Assembly: GCF_019511605.1 (NCBI RefSeq)
Contig: NZ_JAEUAV010000025.1
Location: 1 to 64,000 of the forward strand
Direction of reading: 5' to 3'
Source of the DNA: Paraburkholderia phenoliruptrix
GTDB lineage: Bacteria; Pseudomonadota; Gammaproteobacteria; Burkholderiales; Burkholderiaceae
Length of the DNA: 64,000 bases
Notes under the pieces: generated by a model
The model's input: only the letters and a program-made list of their open reading frames with translations
Database searches by the model: none
What the model was told of the DNA's origin: nothing
Part shown: piece by piece, positions 47,846 through 56,119 of the stretch
Layout: each line of letters opens with the position of its first letter
How positions within the stretch are numbered: the stretch's first letter is position 1
Position numbers and translations under genes: made by a program

Positions 47846-48676
47846 TCACAGTCGATAAAACGCAGCGGCATTGCCGCCGAAAACCGCTTCGCGCTCGCCT
47901 TCGCTGAGCGACGCAAGCAGGGTGTTCGCCACCGAATGCCACAGCAGATAATCGCCGTTCAGTTCGAGCACCGGCCAGTCGCTACCCCACATGAGCCGCG
48001 CCGGACCGAAGGTGGCCAACAGATGCTCGACGTAGGGCCGCAGCGTTTCCTCGGTCCAGCCCGGCGACGCCTCCGTCGCGAGGCCCGACAGCTTGCAATG
48101 CACGTGCGGCAACTGTGCGAGCCGCGCAATCGCATCGGCCCAGCTCTTCCAGCCGGCCTGACCGTAACGGATAGGCGGCTTCGCGCCGTGATCCACCACC
48201 ATGCGCAGCGCCGGGAAGCGGCGCGCGAACGTCTCAACATGTTCGACGTGGCGCGCGTAGATCAGCGCGTCGAACGCGAGGTCGTGGGCGATCAGCGCTT
48301 CAATGGCCGGCGCGAGATCCGGATTCGCGATCCACGTGTCGTCGGGCAGGTCTTGCAGCATGGGCCGCACGCCCTTGAACTTCGGCTCGTGCGCGAGCGC
48401 GCCGATCAGGGCCGGCGCGGTGGGCAACAGCAGCGGCACCCAGCCGACCACGCCGGCAATAGACGGCTCGTCGCGCGCAATGTCGAGCAGATAACGCGTT
48501 TCGTCGATGGTCGGCGCCGCCTGCACGACCACCGTTTTCCCGATGCCCGCTCGCTCCCGCAACGGTTTGAGGTCGGCCGGGCCGAACGGCCTGAACAGAA
48601 TCTCGAGCTCCGGCGTGAGCCATTCGTAGTCGCCGCGGGATGGGTCCCAGTAGTGCTGGTGAGCGTCGATATGCAT
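47846..48676 (-). CDS. Amidohydrolase-2 family, probable L-fuconolactonase
   Basis: 276 residues from the ATG at 48676, 7 bp after the reductase stop. N-terminal metal motif MHIDAHQHYWDPSRGDYEWL (His6, His8) and C-terminal WGSDWPVLELNGDY, as in COG3618 sugar lactonases. It would open L-fucono-1,5-lactone to L-fuconate. Substrate assigned from operon context. Dense packing with the next gene supports co-expression. Confidence 0.88.
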   Translation of the reverse strand: MHIDAHQHYWDPSRGDYEWLTPELEILFRPFGPADLKPLRERAGIGKTVVVQAAPTIDETRYLLDIARDEPSIAGVVGWVPLLLPTAPALIGALAHEPKFKGVRPMLQDLPDDTWIANPDLAPAIEALIAHDLAFDALIYARHVEHVETFARRFPALRMVVDHGAKPPIRYGQAGWKSWADAIARLAQLPHVHCKLSGLATEASPGWTEETLRPYVEHLLATFGPARLMWGSDWPVLELNGDYLLWHSVANTLLASLSEGEREAVFGGNAAAFYRL

Positions 48677-48683
48677 CGTCAGA

Positions 48684-49724
48684 TCAGTCCTCTGGCGCGG
48701 GCGCGCGGGCGTCGAGCAGGCCCGCTTCGCGCAGCGCGGACCACAGGGCCGCTGGGATGGGCAACTCGAACGACGCCGCGTTCTCGCGCAATTCGTCGGC
48801 ACTGCGCGCGCCGGTCAGCACGGTGGCGACCGCCGGATGCGCATACGGAAACTGCAAGGCCGCGGCCGCGAGCGGCACGCCGTGATCGCGGCATACCGCC
48901 TCGAGCCGCGCAACGCGCTCGATCACTTCGCGCGGCGCCTCGCCGTAGTTGAATTTCAGATCGCCTTCGACGCCGCGCGCCAGAATGCCCGAGTTGAACG
49001 CACCGCCTAACAGGATGCTGACGCCGCGCTTCACGCATGCCGGCAAGAGGTCGTCGAGAGTGGTCTGTTCGAGGAGCGTATAACGCCCGGCGAGCAACGC
49101 GCAATCGATATCGAACTCGGCCATCGCCTCGAGTATTACCGCGCCTTCGTTCACGCCGAGTCCCACGGACTTGACCGCGCCTGCCGAGCGCAATTCGTCG
49201 AGGGCGCGAAAACCGCCGCCTTGCGTCAGTTGCCGCCAGTAGTGGGGATTCATCTCGCCGTGCGTCACACGGCCAATGTCGTGCACCAGCAGAATGTCGA
49301 TGTCGATAATGCCCAGACGCTGCTGGCTGTCTTCGAACGAACGGAGAATACCGTCGTGCGTGTAGTCGTAGACGGCCTCGAAGGGCAGCGGATTCTGCCA
49401 GCCTTCCTTGCCTTCGTAAGGTGTCGTGCGCGGCACGAAACGGCGGCCGACTTTGGTCGACAGAACATATTCGCTGCGCGGATAGCGCCGCAACGCGTTG
49501 CCCAGCCGATGCTCCGCCTTGGTGTTGCCGTAATGCGGCGCGGTGTCGAAATAGCGCACGCCCGCGTCCCATGCGGCGGCGACCGTTGCGTACGCATCTT
49601 CGTCCGACAGATCGCGATACAGGCCGCCGAGCGGCGCCGTGCCGAGGCTCAGTCCCGTCACTTGCAGCGTGCCGCGGCCAACGCGGCGGCGCTGCTGGAC
49701 TTTTGAACCGTTCGTTGCGGTCAT
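48684..49724 (-). CDS. Aldo/keto reductase, probable L-fucose 1-dehydrogenase
   Basis: 346 residues. Catalytic tetrad: Asp in YFDTAPHYG, Tyr in the same motif, Lys in LSTKVGRRF and His in LLVHDIGR. It is of the D-threo-aldose/L-fucose dehydrogenase type, which oxidises C1 of L-fucose, L-galactose or D-arabinose with NAD(P). As the first enzyme in the oxidative route it produces the lactone cleaved by the next protein. Substrate range is inferred. Confidence 0.88.
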   Translation of the reverse strand: MTATNGSKVQQRRRVGRGTLQVTGLSLGTAPLGGLYRDLSDEDAYATVAAAWDAGVRYFDTAPHYGNTKAEHRLGNALRRYPRSEYVLSTKVGRRFVPRTTPYEGKEGWQNPLPFEAVYDYTHDGILRSFEDSQQRLGIIDIDILLVHDIGRVTHGEMNPHYWRQLTQGGGFRALDELRSAGAVKSVGLGVNEGAVILEAMAEFDIDCALLAGRYTLLEQTTLDDLLPACVKRGVSILLGGAFNSGILARGVEGDLKFNYGEAPREVIERVARLEAVCRDHGVPLAAAALQFPYAHPAVATVLTGARSADELRENAASFELPIPAALWSALREAGLLDARAPAPED

Positions 49725-49788
49725 TTAACGCGTCTCCTGTAGAACGTTCTTTGTATCACACCCGACAACCAGCGCTCACTGCAATTCA

Positions 49789-51102
49789 TCACTGCTGCTG
49801 CACAACCATTGCACGGCGCGGCGCGCCCGCGCTCGACGGCAGGCAGCCAGGCCCGACCGGCTCGAACGTCTTATACGTGAGGATGAATTCCTGGTGCCCC
49901 AGCATTTCGGATTTCGACGCGGCGCCTTGCGACACGGCCAGCGTCTGCTCGAACACTTCGCGGCCCACTTCGTCTAGCGTGCCGCGTCCTTCGAGAATGC
50001 GGCCCGCGTCGACATCCATGTCGCCCGACAGATTGCGATACGTGGCCGGATTCGCGCAGATCTTGATGACCGGCGAGATGGCTGAGCCGACCACCGAGCC
50101 GCGCCCGGTGGTGAACAGAATCACATGCGCGCCGCACGCAATCAGCTCGCCGATTTCGGCATTGTCGCTAATGTTCGGAAAGCCGAAACGCGGCTCGCCG
50201 TCCGGCACGACGTCGAGCAGATACAGTCCGCCGGTCGGCGGAATGTCGCCCGGCTTGACGATGCCGGTAATCGGCGACGCACCGCTTTTCGCATACGCGC
50301 CGAGCGACTTTTCTTCCTGTGTGGTGAGGCCGCCGTCCGCGTTGCCGACTGCAAAACTGCCGTGGCCGAGAATCGAGTAATAACGCGCTGCCTTGGCGAC
50401 ACACTCGACGATCGCGTCGCCGAGTTCCGGCCGCGCCGCGCGCGTCTTCATATGAAACTCGCAGCCGACGAGTTCGCCGGTCTCCTCGAAAATGCAGGTC
50501 GCGCCCGCGTCGATCAGATGATCGAACGCGCGGCCCACTGCCGGATTCGCGGTAATGCCGCTGGTGCCGTCCGAGCCGCCGCAAATCGTGCCGACCACCA
50601 GTTCGCTCAACGCCATCGGCACTTTCTGTTGCCCGGCAAGTTGCGCGCGCGCGCCGCGCACCCAGTCCACGCCGTACTGAATCGTACTGCGCGTGCCGCC
50701 CTTCTCCTGAATGGTGAGCACTTCGACCGGGCGGCCGCTTGCACGCACGACATCGACGAGATAGTGCTTGTTCATGCTCTCGCATCCAAGCGAGACGAAC
50801 AGCACCGCGCCGACGTTCGGATGCGTGGTGAGCCGCTCGAGCATTTTCTCGGCGTATTCGTTCGGATAGCAGCCAGGAAAGCCGATCAGATGAACCGGTG
50901 GCTCGTGCGCCGCTCGCCCGTCGTCGAATGCGTCGAGCGGCTCCCGAAACTGCGTGACGATCTCGCGCGCCACGTGATGCGCGCATTCGACCAGATACGC
51001 CACTGCGACCACATTGCGGATGCCCTTGCGGCCGTCGCTACGAAGGTAGCCTTGCAGCATCGGCGGTTGCGCAAAGGCGCTTGCTACGGAGGTCTCAGCC
51101 AT
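49789..51102 (-). CDS. UxaA-family sugar-acid dehydratase, large (C-terminal) subunit
   Basis: 437 residues from the ATG at 51102. UxaA/altronate dehydratase core: GYLRSDGRKGIRNVVAVAYL, FPGCYPNEYAEKML, VGTICGGSDGTSGITANPA, and FTTGRGSVVGSAISPVIK. Cys residues in GCYPN, LGCESMN and ICGGSDG are placed to bind a metal or Fe-S centre, as in this family. With the adjacent small SAF-domain gene it forms the two-part version of the enzyme. In this operon it should dehydrate L-fuconate to 2-keto-3-deoxy-L-fuconate. Confidence 0.9.
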   Translation of the reverse strand: MAETSVASAFAQPPMLQGYLRSDGRKGIRNVVAVAYLVECAHHVAREIVTQFREPLDAFDDGRAAHEPPVHLIGFPGCYPNEYAEKMLERLTTHPNVGAVLFVSLGCESMNKHYLVDVVRASGRPVEVLTIQEKGGTRSTIQYGVDWVRGARAQLAGQQKVPMALSELVVGTICGGSDGTSGITANPAVGRAFDHLIDAGATCIFEETGELVGCEFHMKTRAARPELGDAIVECVAKAARYYSILGHGSFAVGNADGGLTTQEEKSLGAYAKSGASPITGIVKPGDIPPTGGLYLLDVVPDGEPRFGFPNISDNAEIGELIACGAHVILFTTGRGSVVGSAISPVIKICANPATYRNLSGDMDVDAGRILEGRGTLDEVGREVFEQTLAVSQGAASKSEMLGHQEFILTYKTFEPVGPGCLPSSAGAPRRAMVVQQQ

Positions 51103-51144
51103 GATCGTTCCCGCGCGGCGCAATGCCGCGTCGTTATGCGCAAA

Positions 51145-51501
51145 TCAGTGATGTACGAATTGATGACCCGCGTCGTGCGTGTACGTCGGCAGGTAATCGC
51201 TTTCGAGGTTGTGCGTATGCAGATGCTCGCCGCGCCGCACGTCTTCAGTGACGTGACCGATCACGGCGCCGTAGCGCAGCACCTTGTCGTCTTTCGCGAG
51301 ATCGCGGCGCGCCAGCTTGTGGCCGAGCTCGATGGTGCGCGCGAGCGTGACGCGCTCGCCCTCGATCTCGAGGTGCGTGCCGGCGTCCAGCCGCGCCCCC
51401 GCAATGAGGCAGTTGTCCTCCGGACTCAGCAGGATCAGTCGCGGATCGGTTTCCTGGGTGCGGCTCGTCAAATGGGTTCTCCGTGAGGCGGTTGGGTTCA
51501 C
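51145..51501 (-). CDS. UxaA-family small subunit (SAF domain)
   Basis: 118 residues, GTG start at 51501 (no ATG in frame). SAF domain: ILLSPEDNCLIAGARLDAGT, LGHKLARRDLAKDDKVLRYG and VIGHVTEDVRRGEHLHTHNL. It corresponds to the N-terminal domain of single-chain altronate dehydratases. It is first in the operon, 42 bp ahead of the large subunit. Together they act on a sugar acid. Confidence 0.9.
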   Translation of the reverse strand: MNPTASRRTHLTSRTQETDPRLILLSPEDNCLIAGARLDAGTHLEIEGERVTLARTIELGHKLARRDLAKDDKVLRYGAVIGHVTEDVRRGEHLHTHNLESDYLPTYTHDAGHQFVHH

Positions 51502-51518
51502 CTTGCTTCAGTTCCGAC

Positions 51519-51557
51519 CTTCGCCGCTTGTCTTCGCCGCTTGTCTTAGCCGCTTGT
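51519..51557. repeat. 13-bp tandem repeat, three copies
   Basis: CTTCGCCGCTTGT at 51519-51531 and 51532-51544, then CTTAGCCGCTTGT at 51545-51557. Starts 18 bp upstream of the small UxaA subunit's GTG, so it would be in the 5' leader of the fucose operon. Confidence 0.85.
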
Positions 51558-51657
51558 GAGGCGGGCGACCATCAGCGAGCCGGGAATGATCGCGCCGTAA
51601 TCGCCTGACCAGAACGAGGGCACCTCGATTATGGATACTGACGGGTACCGGCGTGCA

Positions 51658-51685
51658 TTCATTCACCAATGAACATATTATTCAT
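51658..51685. promoter_or_regulatory. Overlapping palindromes, probable IclR-type operator
   Basis: Perfect inverted repeat TTCATT-CACC-AATGAA (51658-51673) overlapping a second one, ATGAA-CATATTA-TTCAT (51669-51685). They are AT-rich, located about 155 bp from each divergent gene, and of the short-spacer dyad form bound by IclR-family dimers. Confidence 0.6.
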
Positions 51686-51825
51686 ATGCGGACTTTTCGA
51701 AGTCAAGGAATGTGCACTGCATCAAGGGTCCGTATTTTCCCTGGACGCATCGGCTCGCACGGAACCAGCCGCCGCACTTACACTCAAGCGCCGGCTACCG
51801 GGAACAGCTCACGGAATTCCTCACG

Positions 51826-52614
51826 ATGGACGCAGACGACAAAGACGATGCCGACCGTTATCGCGCGCCCGCGCTCGACAAAGGCCTCGACATTCTCGAA
51901 TTGCTCGCCGAGCAAAAAGAGGGGCTCACGCGCGCCGAGATCACCAAGCTGCTCGGGCGCAATGCCAGCGAGATGTACCGGATGCTCGAACGTCTGGTCG
52001 CGCGCCAGTATGTGGTGCGCTCAAAAGGCGGCGACCGCTATTCGCTGAGCCTGAAGCTCTACGCGCTGGCCCATCGTCACCCGCCGATGAACCGGCTTAT
52101 CTCCGAAGCGTTGCCGCTCATGCAACGTTTCGCCGATGCCGCCGAGCAATCGTGTCACCTCGCTGTATACGACCGAGGCAATCTGCTCGTCATCGCGCAA
52201 GTGGATGGCCCGGGCACCTGGGGCATGTCGGTGCGGCTCGGCTCGCGGGTCGGTCTGATCGACACGGGCTCGGGGCGCGTAATGCTCGCCTTCCAGACCG
52301 TCGAACAGCGCGCGCAGATGCTCGCCGAGCACACCAAGGTAAAAGGCGAAGTGACGATAGACCGCGAGGCGCTCGAAGCAGCGTGCGAGCGGATTCGCGC
52401 AGCCGGTTTTTCGCAGAAGGACAGCCAGCAGACGTTCGGCGTGACCGACGTCACCTTCCCCGTGCTCGGCCCGTCCGGGCAGGCGATTGCGGCGCTCACC
52501 TGCCCGTATCTGAAGCGTATCGACGAATATGTGGCGCCCACGCTAGCAGCCGCCACGGCGCTGCTGCGCGAGACAGTGCAGGCGCTTTCGATGTTTCGCG
52601 AGCAGGCGCTTTGA
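51826..52614 (+). CDS. IclR-family transcriptional regulator of the fucose operon
   Basis: 262 residues from the ATG at 51826; the frame is open upstream but without family similarity. N-terminal winged helix (about 12-75): ALDKGLDILELLAEQKEGLT, LLGRNASEMYRMLERL. C-terminal IclR effector domain (about 90-255) with SVRLGSRVGLIDTGSGRVML and VLGPSGQAIAALTCPY. It should sense a pathway intermediate and control the divergent catabolic genes. Repressor or activator mode is not evident. Confidence 0.9.
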   Translation: MDADDKDDADRYRAPALDKGLDILELLAEQKEGLTRAEITKLLGRNASEMYRMLERLVARQYVVRSKGGDRYSLSLKLYALAHRHPPMNRLISEALPLMQRFADAAEQSCHLAVYDRGNLLVIAQVDGPGTWGMSVRLGSRVGLIDTGSGRVMLAFQTVEQRAQMLAEHTKVKGEVTIDREALEAACERIRAAGFSQKDSQQTFGVTDVTFPVLGPSGQAIAALTCPYLKRIDEYVAPTLAAATALLRETVQALSMFREQAL

Positions 52615-52836
52615 GCGCATGTGAGCGGCCTTTGAGCGCGGCCCTTTAAGCGCTGTATAAGCGCCGCATGAGCGGCGTGTGAGCTCTGCATGTCGCGTGA
52701 TCGCGGCTCGTTGGCAGAACCCGCGCCACCGAACTTCAGTTTTTGAAGCGGGCCGCGCGCCCACATGGTTTAGAATGGCGGCCCTCTCAAAAAACGACGC
52801 CGCGTGAAGTCATTCGTGCGCGCCCCTCGAATAGCA

Positions 52837-53382
52837 ATGGCGAAACTTCTGACCGACTCCGAATTCCAGCGTTTTTCCGAACTCCAGCAGAAGCAGTCGA
52901 GCTTCACGATCACACCGGAAGAGGCCGACGAACTGCGCGACATCGTCGCTCATGCGCAAAAACGCCGCGACGACCGCGCGGCGGCCATGCAAAGCATCGA
53001 GACTTTCATCCAGCAATTCGACATCAGCCCGGACGAGCTGTTTTCGCCAGAACAGATCGGCGAAGCCGCTCGCACGTATGGTCTGATTCCGGCCGCGAAG
53101 AAGGAGCGCGTGCTGCCGCCGTCGTTCACGTTCAATGGCAAGCCGTACCAGTGGACCACGCGCGCGCTGCCGGACGACATTCGCGTGCCGTTGTTCGATG
53201 CGTTCAAGGCCGGGCAGTCGGTGAAGTCGTTCATCGCGACGCCCAAGGACGCGAATCGCTGCGCTGCGACCATTGCACGGCTCGAGCGCGAGACCGGTGC
53301 CGTGTATGCGGATGCGTGGCTCGAGGAGCTGGCTGTGACGCGTGCGCAGGTGGACGAGGCAGCGGCGAAGTTGGCAGGCTAA
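52837..53382 (+). CDS. Conserved-looking hypothetical protein
   Basis: 181 residues from the ATG at 52837; a GTG at 52804 is an alternative. Helical N-terminal half (FSELQQKQSSFTITPEEADE), then SIETFIQQFDISPDELFSPE, which faintly recalls the linker of Burkholderia H-NS proteins, and FTFNGKPYQWTTRALPDDIR. No known domain with confidence. Cytoplasmic. It converges with the Pat-like gene. Confidence 0.65.
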   Translation: MAKLLTDSEFQRFSELQQKQSSFTITPEEADELRDIVAHAQKRRDDRAAAMQSIETFIQQFDISPDELFSPEQIGEAARTYGLIPAAKKERVLPPSFTFNGKPYQWTTRALPDDIRVPLFDAFKAGQSVKSFIATPKDANRCAATIARLERETGAVYADAWLEELAVTRAQVDEAAAKLAG

Positions 53383-53407
53383 CTGCTTGCCTGCGCCGGC
53401 TACACCG

Positions 53408-55846
53408 CTAGCCGCGCTCGCCCGCATCTTCCTCCAGCGCCATCCGGAAACCCACCACCGCCGGGTCTTCGGTTGGCGTAATCGTGAAGCCGCTCGCTTT
53501 GGCGAGCGCGATCATGGCGGTGTTCTCCCGCAGCGCCTCGCCGACGAGCCAGTGCGTGCCGCGCGCCCGCGCATAGCGGATAATGCGGTCCGTGAGCAGC
53601 CGCCCGAGCCGCCGGCCTTTCTGGTCCGAGCGAATGGCCACCGCGAATTCCGCCGTTTCGTTGTCAGGATCGGCGACCGCGCGCACCACGCCGAGGGTGC
53701 GCGGCACGCCGTCTTCGCCCTGCACGGTCGCGATCAGCGCCATTTCGCGGTCGTAGTCTATCTGCGTCATGCGCGCGAGCTGCGAGTGATCGAAGCTGCC
53801 CACGGCGCCGAAAAACCTCAGCCGCAAATCCTCCGGTGTCATTGCTTCGACGAAATCGTGGTGCGCCGCCTCGTCTTCGGGACGTATCGGCCGCACGGTG
53901 ATGCGCAGCCCTTGCCAGTCGAGCGTCTCCTCGAAGCAGCGCGGATACGGCACGATCGCGAGGCGGCTGCGCGTCGGCGCAATGGCGAGCGTGGGATCGG
54001 CAACCGTCACGTGGTCGCGGTATACGCGTAGCGTGAGCCTGAGACCGACGATCTCGCCGACATCGCAAACGGCCTGTGACAGCGCAGTCAATGCGGCGAG
54101 CGCGGGCTCCGGCGCAACGAGGCGCGCATACGGCGAACGCGTGACGATGTCGCGGGCGAGCGTCGGGTTCAACGGCGGCAACCCGTAAATGCGCAGCGGC
54201 TCGCCGACGCCGTCGGACGAGGGTGCCGTGAAGCGGAACACCGGGCCGAAATTGTCGTCGTCGTGAAGCTCGACGGCGATGTCGACCACCGGCTTGCGCA
54301 TCGAGTCTGCATCGCTCTCGGCGCAGTCGCCTGAATCGCGTGCGGGCGCCTCGGTCGCGGCGTCCGCTTGGGGATGCGCCGCCTCGATCTGCAGCCCGAA
54401 GCGTTCCAATAAGGCTGCCGCGGCTTTGCCCGTGAGTTGGCGCTCACCTGCGGCGAGCGCGGCACGCGCCTCTGACTGCGCGGCGTCAATGGCTTCAGGC
54501 ACTTCGGCCGGCAGGCCCTCGGGCGTCTGCATCAGCAGTTCGCGCCCCATCCGGTAATCGACAAGACGCGCGAACGCGCGGGCGAGCCGCTGCGGCGTCG
54601 TGTGGACCGGAATGCCTTGCGCATGCAGCGCGTCGCGCGTCGCGGCGTCCACGCCGCCGAAAAAGCACGCGAGCAGACCGCGATACGCGAAGCGCTGATT
54701 CGCAATGAGCGCCTGCGCAACCTCGCCGACCGGTGCGCTGTGCGTCGACGCGTGCACGACGAAGGCCGTGCCGGTGCCGCGATGTCCGGCCAGCAGTTTC
54801 AGCGCGGTGCCGAAATGCTCGGGACGCGCGTCGTCGCCGAGTTGCAACGGGTTGCCGCCCACCGCGTGCGGCAACGCCTCGCGCAACGCCTGCGATGCTT
54901 CCTCCGGCCACGGCGCGAGCGTCTCGCCGGCTGCCGCGAAGGCGTCGCGCGCCAGCGTGGCGAGGCCGCGGTCGCTCGTGATCAGCGTGGCCGTCGCGCC
55001 AGCGGCGACGCGGCCCACGCCGAGCGTTTCGATTTCGTCGAGCAGATCGTCGAGCGCGTCCACGCGTACCATGCCCGCGCGGCGGAACGCAGCGGTGTAC
55101 AGCGCGTCTGCCGGATCGGCGCGCCCGGAGCGCAGCGCCAGCACCGGCTTGTTCCGCGCCGCCGCGCGTGCCGCCGACATGAATTTGCGCGCCGCACGCA
55201 CGCTGTCGAGCTCCAGCAGAATCGCACGGGTGCCGGGGTCGCTCGCCAGATAGTCGAGCACGTCGCCCGCGTCCACGTCGGCCTCTGCGCCTAGCGCCAC
55301 CGCGTGCGAGAAGCCGAGGCCGCGCGCCTGTGCCCAGCCGAGCACCGCATTGGTCAGCGCGTTCGACTGCGACACCCAGGCGACGCCGCCCGCCTTTACC
55401 GTGCAGGACGGCGCGCCGAGCTGCGCGCGCAGCGCCGGCGTGACGACGCCCAGACTGCCCGGCCCGACGATTCGCAGCAGATGCGGCCGTGCCGCCGCAA
55501 GCGCATGCCGCAACGCGAGCCGGTCGTCGTCGGTGCGCGCTTCGCCGACGATGATCGCCGCGCGTGTTCCCAAACCGCCGAGCTTGTGAATGATCGAGGG
55601 CCAGCTTGCGGGCGGCGTGCAAATCAGCGCGACGGTGGGCGCTTGCGGCAAGTCGCCGGTGTCGCCAATCACGGCGTGGCCGCCAAGCGTTTCGTACTTC
55701 GGATTGACCGGCCACAGCCGGCCCTCGAAGCCGCCTTCCAGCAAGCGCGCCCACACCATCGCGCCAGTGCTGCCGGGCCGCTCCGAAGCGCCGATCACAG
55801 CGACGGATCTGGGTCGGAACAACGCGTCGAGATTGCGAACGGTCAC
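53408..55846 (-). CDS. Pat-like GNAT acetyltransferase fused to degenerate acyl-CoA synthetase
   Basis: 812 residues from GTG 55846 (GGAG five bases before; GTG 55852 is possible). CoA-binding domain at the start (FRPRSVAVIGASERPGSTGA), succinyl-CoA ligase-like domains (about 150-460), a short ATP-grasp remnant (about 480-620), and a C-terminal GNAT domain (about 650-790: ITVRPIRPEDEAAHHDFVEA, GRRLGRLLTDRIIRYARARG). Relatives acetylate lysines of metabolic enzymes such as acetyl-CoA synthetase. The catalytic His loop of active ligases and the first part of ATP-grasp are missing, so only acetyl transfer is likely. See findings. Confidence 0.88.
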   Translation of the reverse strand: MTVRNLDALFRPRSVAVIGASERPGSTGAMVWARLLEGGFEGRLWPVNPKYETLGGHAVIGDTGDLPQAPTVALICTPPASWPSIIHKLGGLGTRAAIIVGEARTDDDRLALRHALAAARPHLLRIVGPGSLGVVTPALRAQLGAPSCTVKAGGVAWVSQSNALTNAVLGWAQARGLGFSHAVALGAEADVDAGDVLDYLASDPGTRAILLELDSVRAARKFMSAARAAARNKPVLALRSGRADPADALYTAAFRRAGMVRVDALDDLLDEIETLGVGRVAAGATATLITSDRGLATLARDAFAAAGETLAPWPEEASQALREALPHAVGGNPLQLGDDARPEHFGTALKLLAGHRGTGTAFVVHASTHSAPVGEVAQALIANQRFAYRGLLACFFGGVDAATRDALHAQGIPVHTTPQRLARAFARLVDYRMGRELLMQTPEGLPAEVPEAIDAAQSEARAALAAGERQLTGKAAAALLERFGLQIEAAHPQADAATEAPARDSGDCAESDADSMRKPVVDIAVELHDDDNFGPVFRFTAPSSDGVGEPLRIYGLPPLNPTLARDIVTRSPYARLVAPEPALAALTALSQAVCDVGEIVGLRLTLRVYRDHVTVADPTLAIAPTRSRLAIVPYPRCFEETLDWQGLRITVRPIRPEDEAAHHDFVEAMTPEDLRLRFFGAVGSFDHSQLARMTQIDYDREMALIATVQGEDGVPRTLGVVRAVADPDNETAEFAVAIRSDQKGRRLGRLLTDRIIRYARARGTHWLVGEALRENTAMIALAKASGFTITPTEDPAVVGFRMALEEDAGERG

Positions 55847-56040
55847 AGGCACTCCGCGAATAAAAGGGCGCGCCGCTCAGTTGTCGACGCGCGCGTCTTC
55901 GTCAGGATAGGCGAAGTGGCGCAAACGCGCGGCGCATCTGTAACAGCGTTTGCCGACTGGCTGCGCGAGGAAGTACTGAAATTGGCTGAGGAGGCGCAAA
56001 CCGCCAGTGTCGGCAAGTCGCCGCCAACATCTGCAATGGA

Positions 56041-56075
56041 AAAGCCGCGTGTGCATGACTGCACCACGCGGCTTT
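56041..56075 (-). terminator. Rho-independent terminator of prfC
   Basis: Eleven-bp perfect stem AAAGCCGCGTG (56041-56051) with CACGCGGCTTT (56065-56075). On the minus strand it is followed by TTTTCC. It lies 45 bp after the prfC stop. Confidence 0.8.
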
Positions 56076-56119
56076 GTCTTGTTGCAAAGGGCGCCAGCGG
56101 CGTGCGAGCGCCGTGCCGG

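Larger units (their letters stand above)
51502..51825. other. Divergent control region, fucose operon / IclR regulator
   Basis: 324 bp between divergent starts. It holds a 13-bp tandem triplet next to the operon start (51519-51557) and overlapping palindromes (51658-51685), both listed separately. No gene was seen. Confidence 0.7.
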
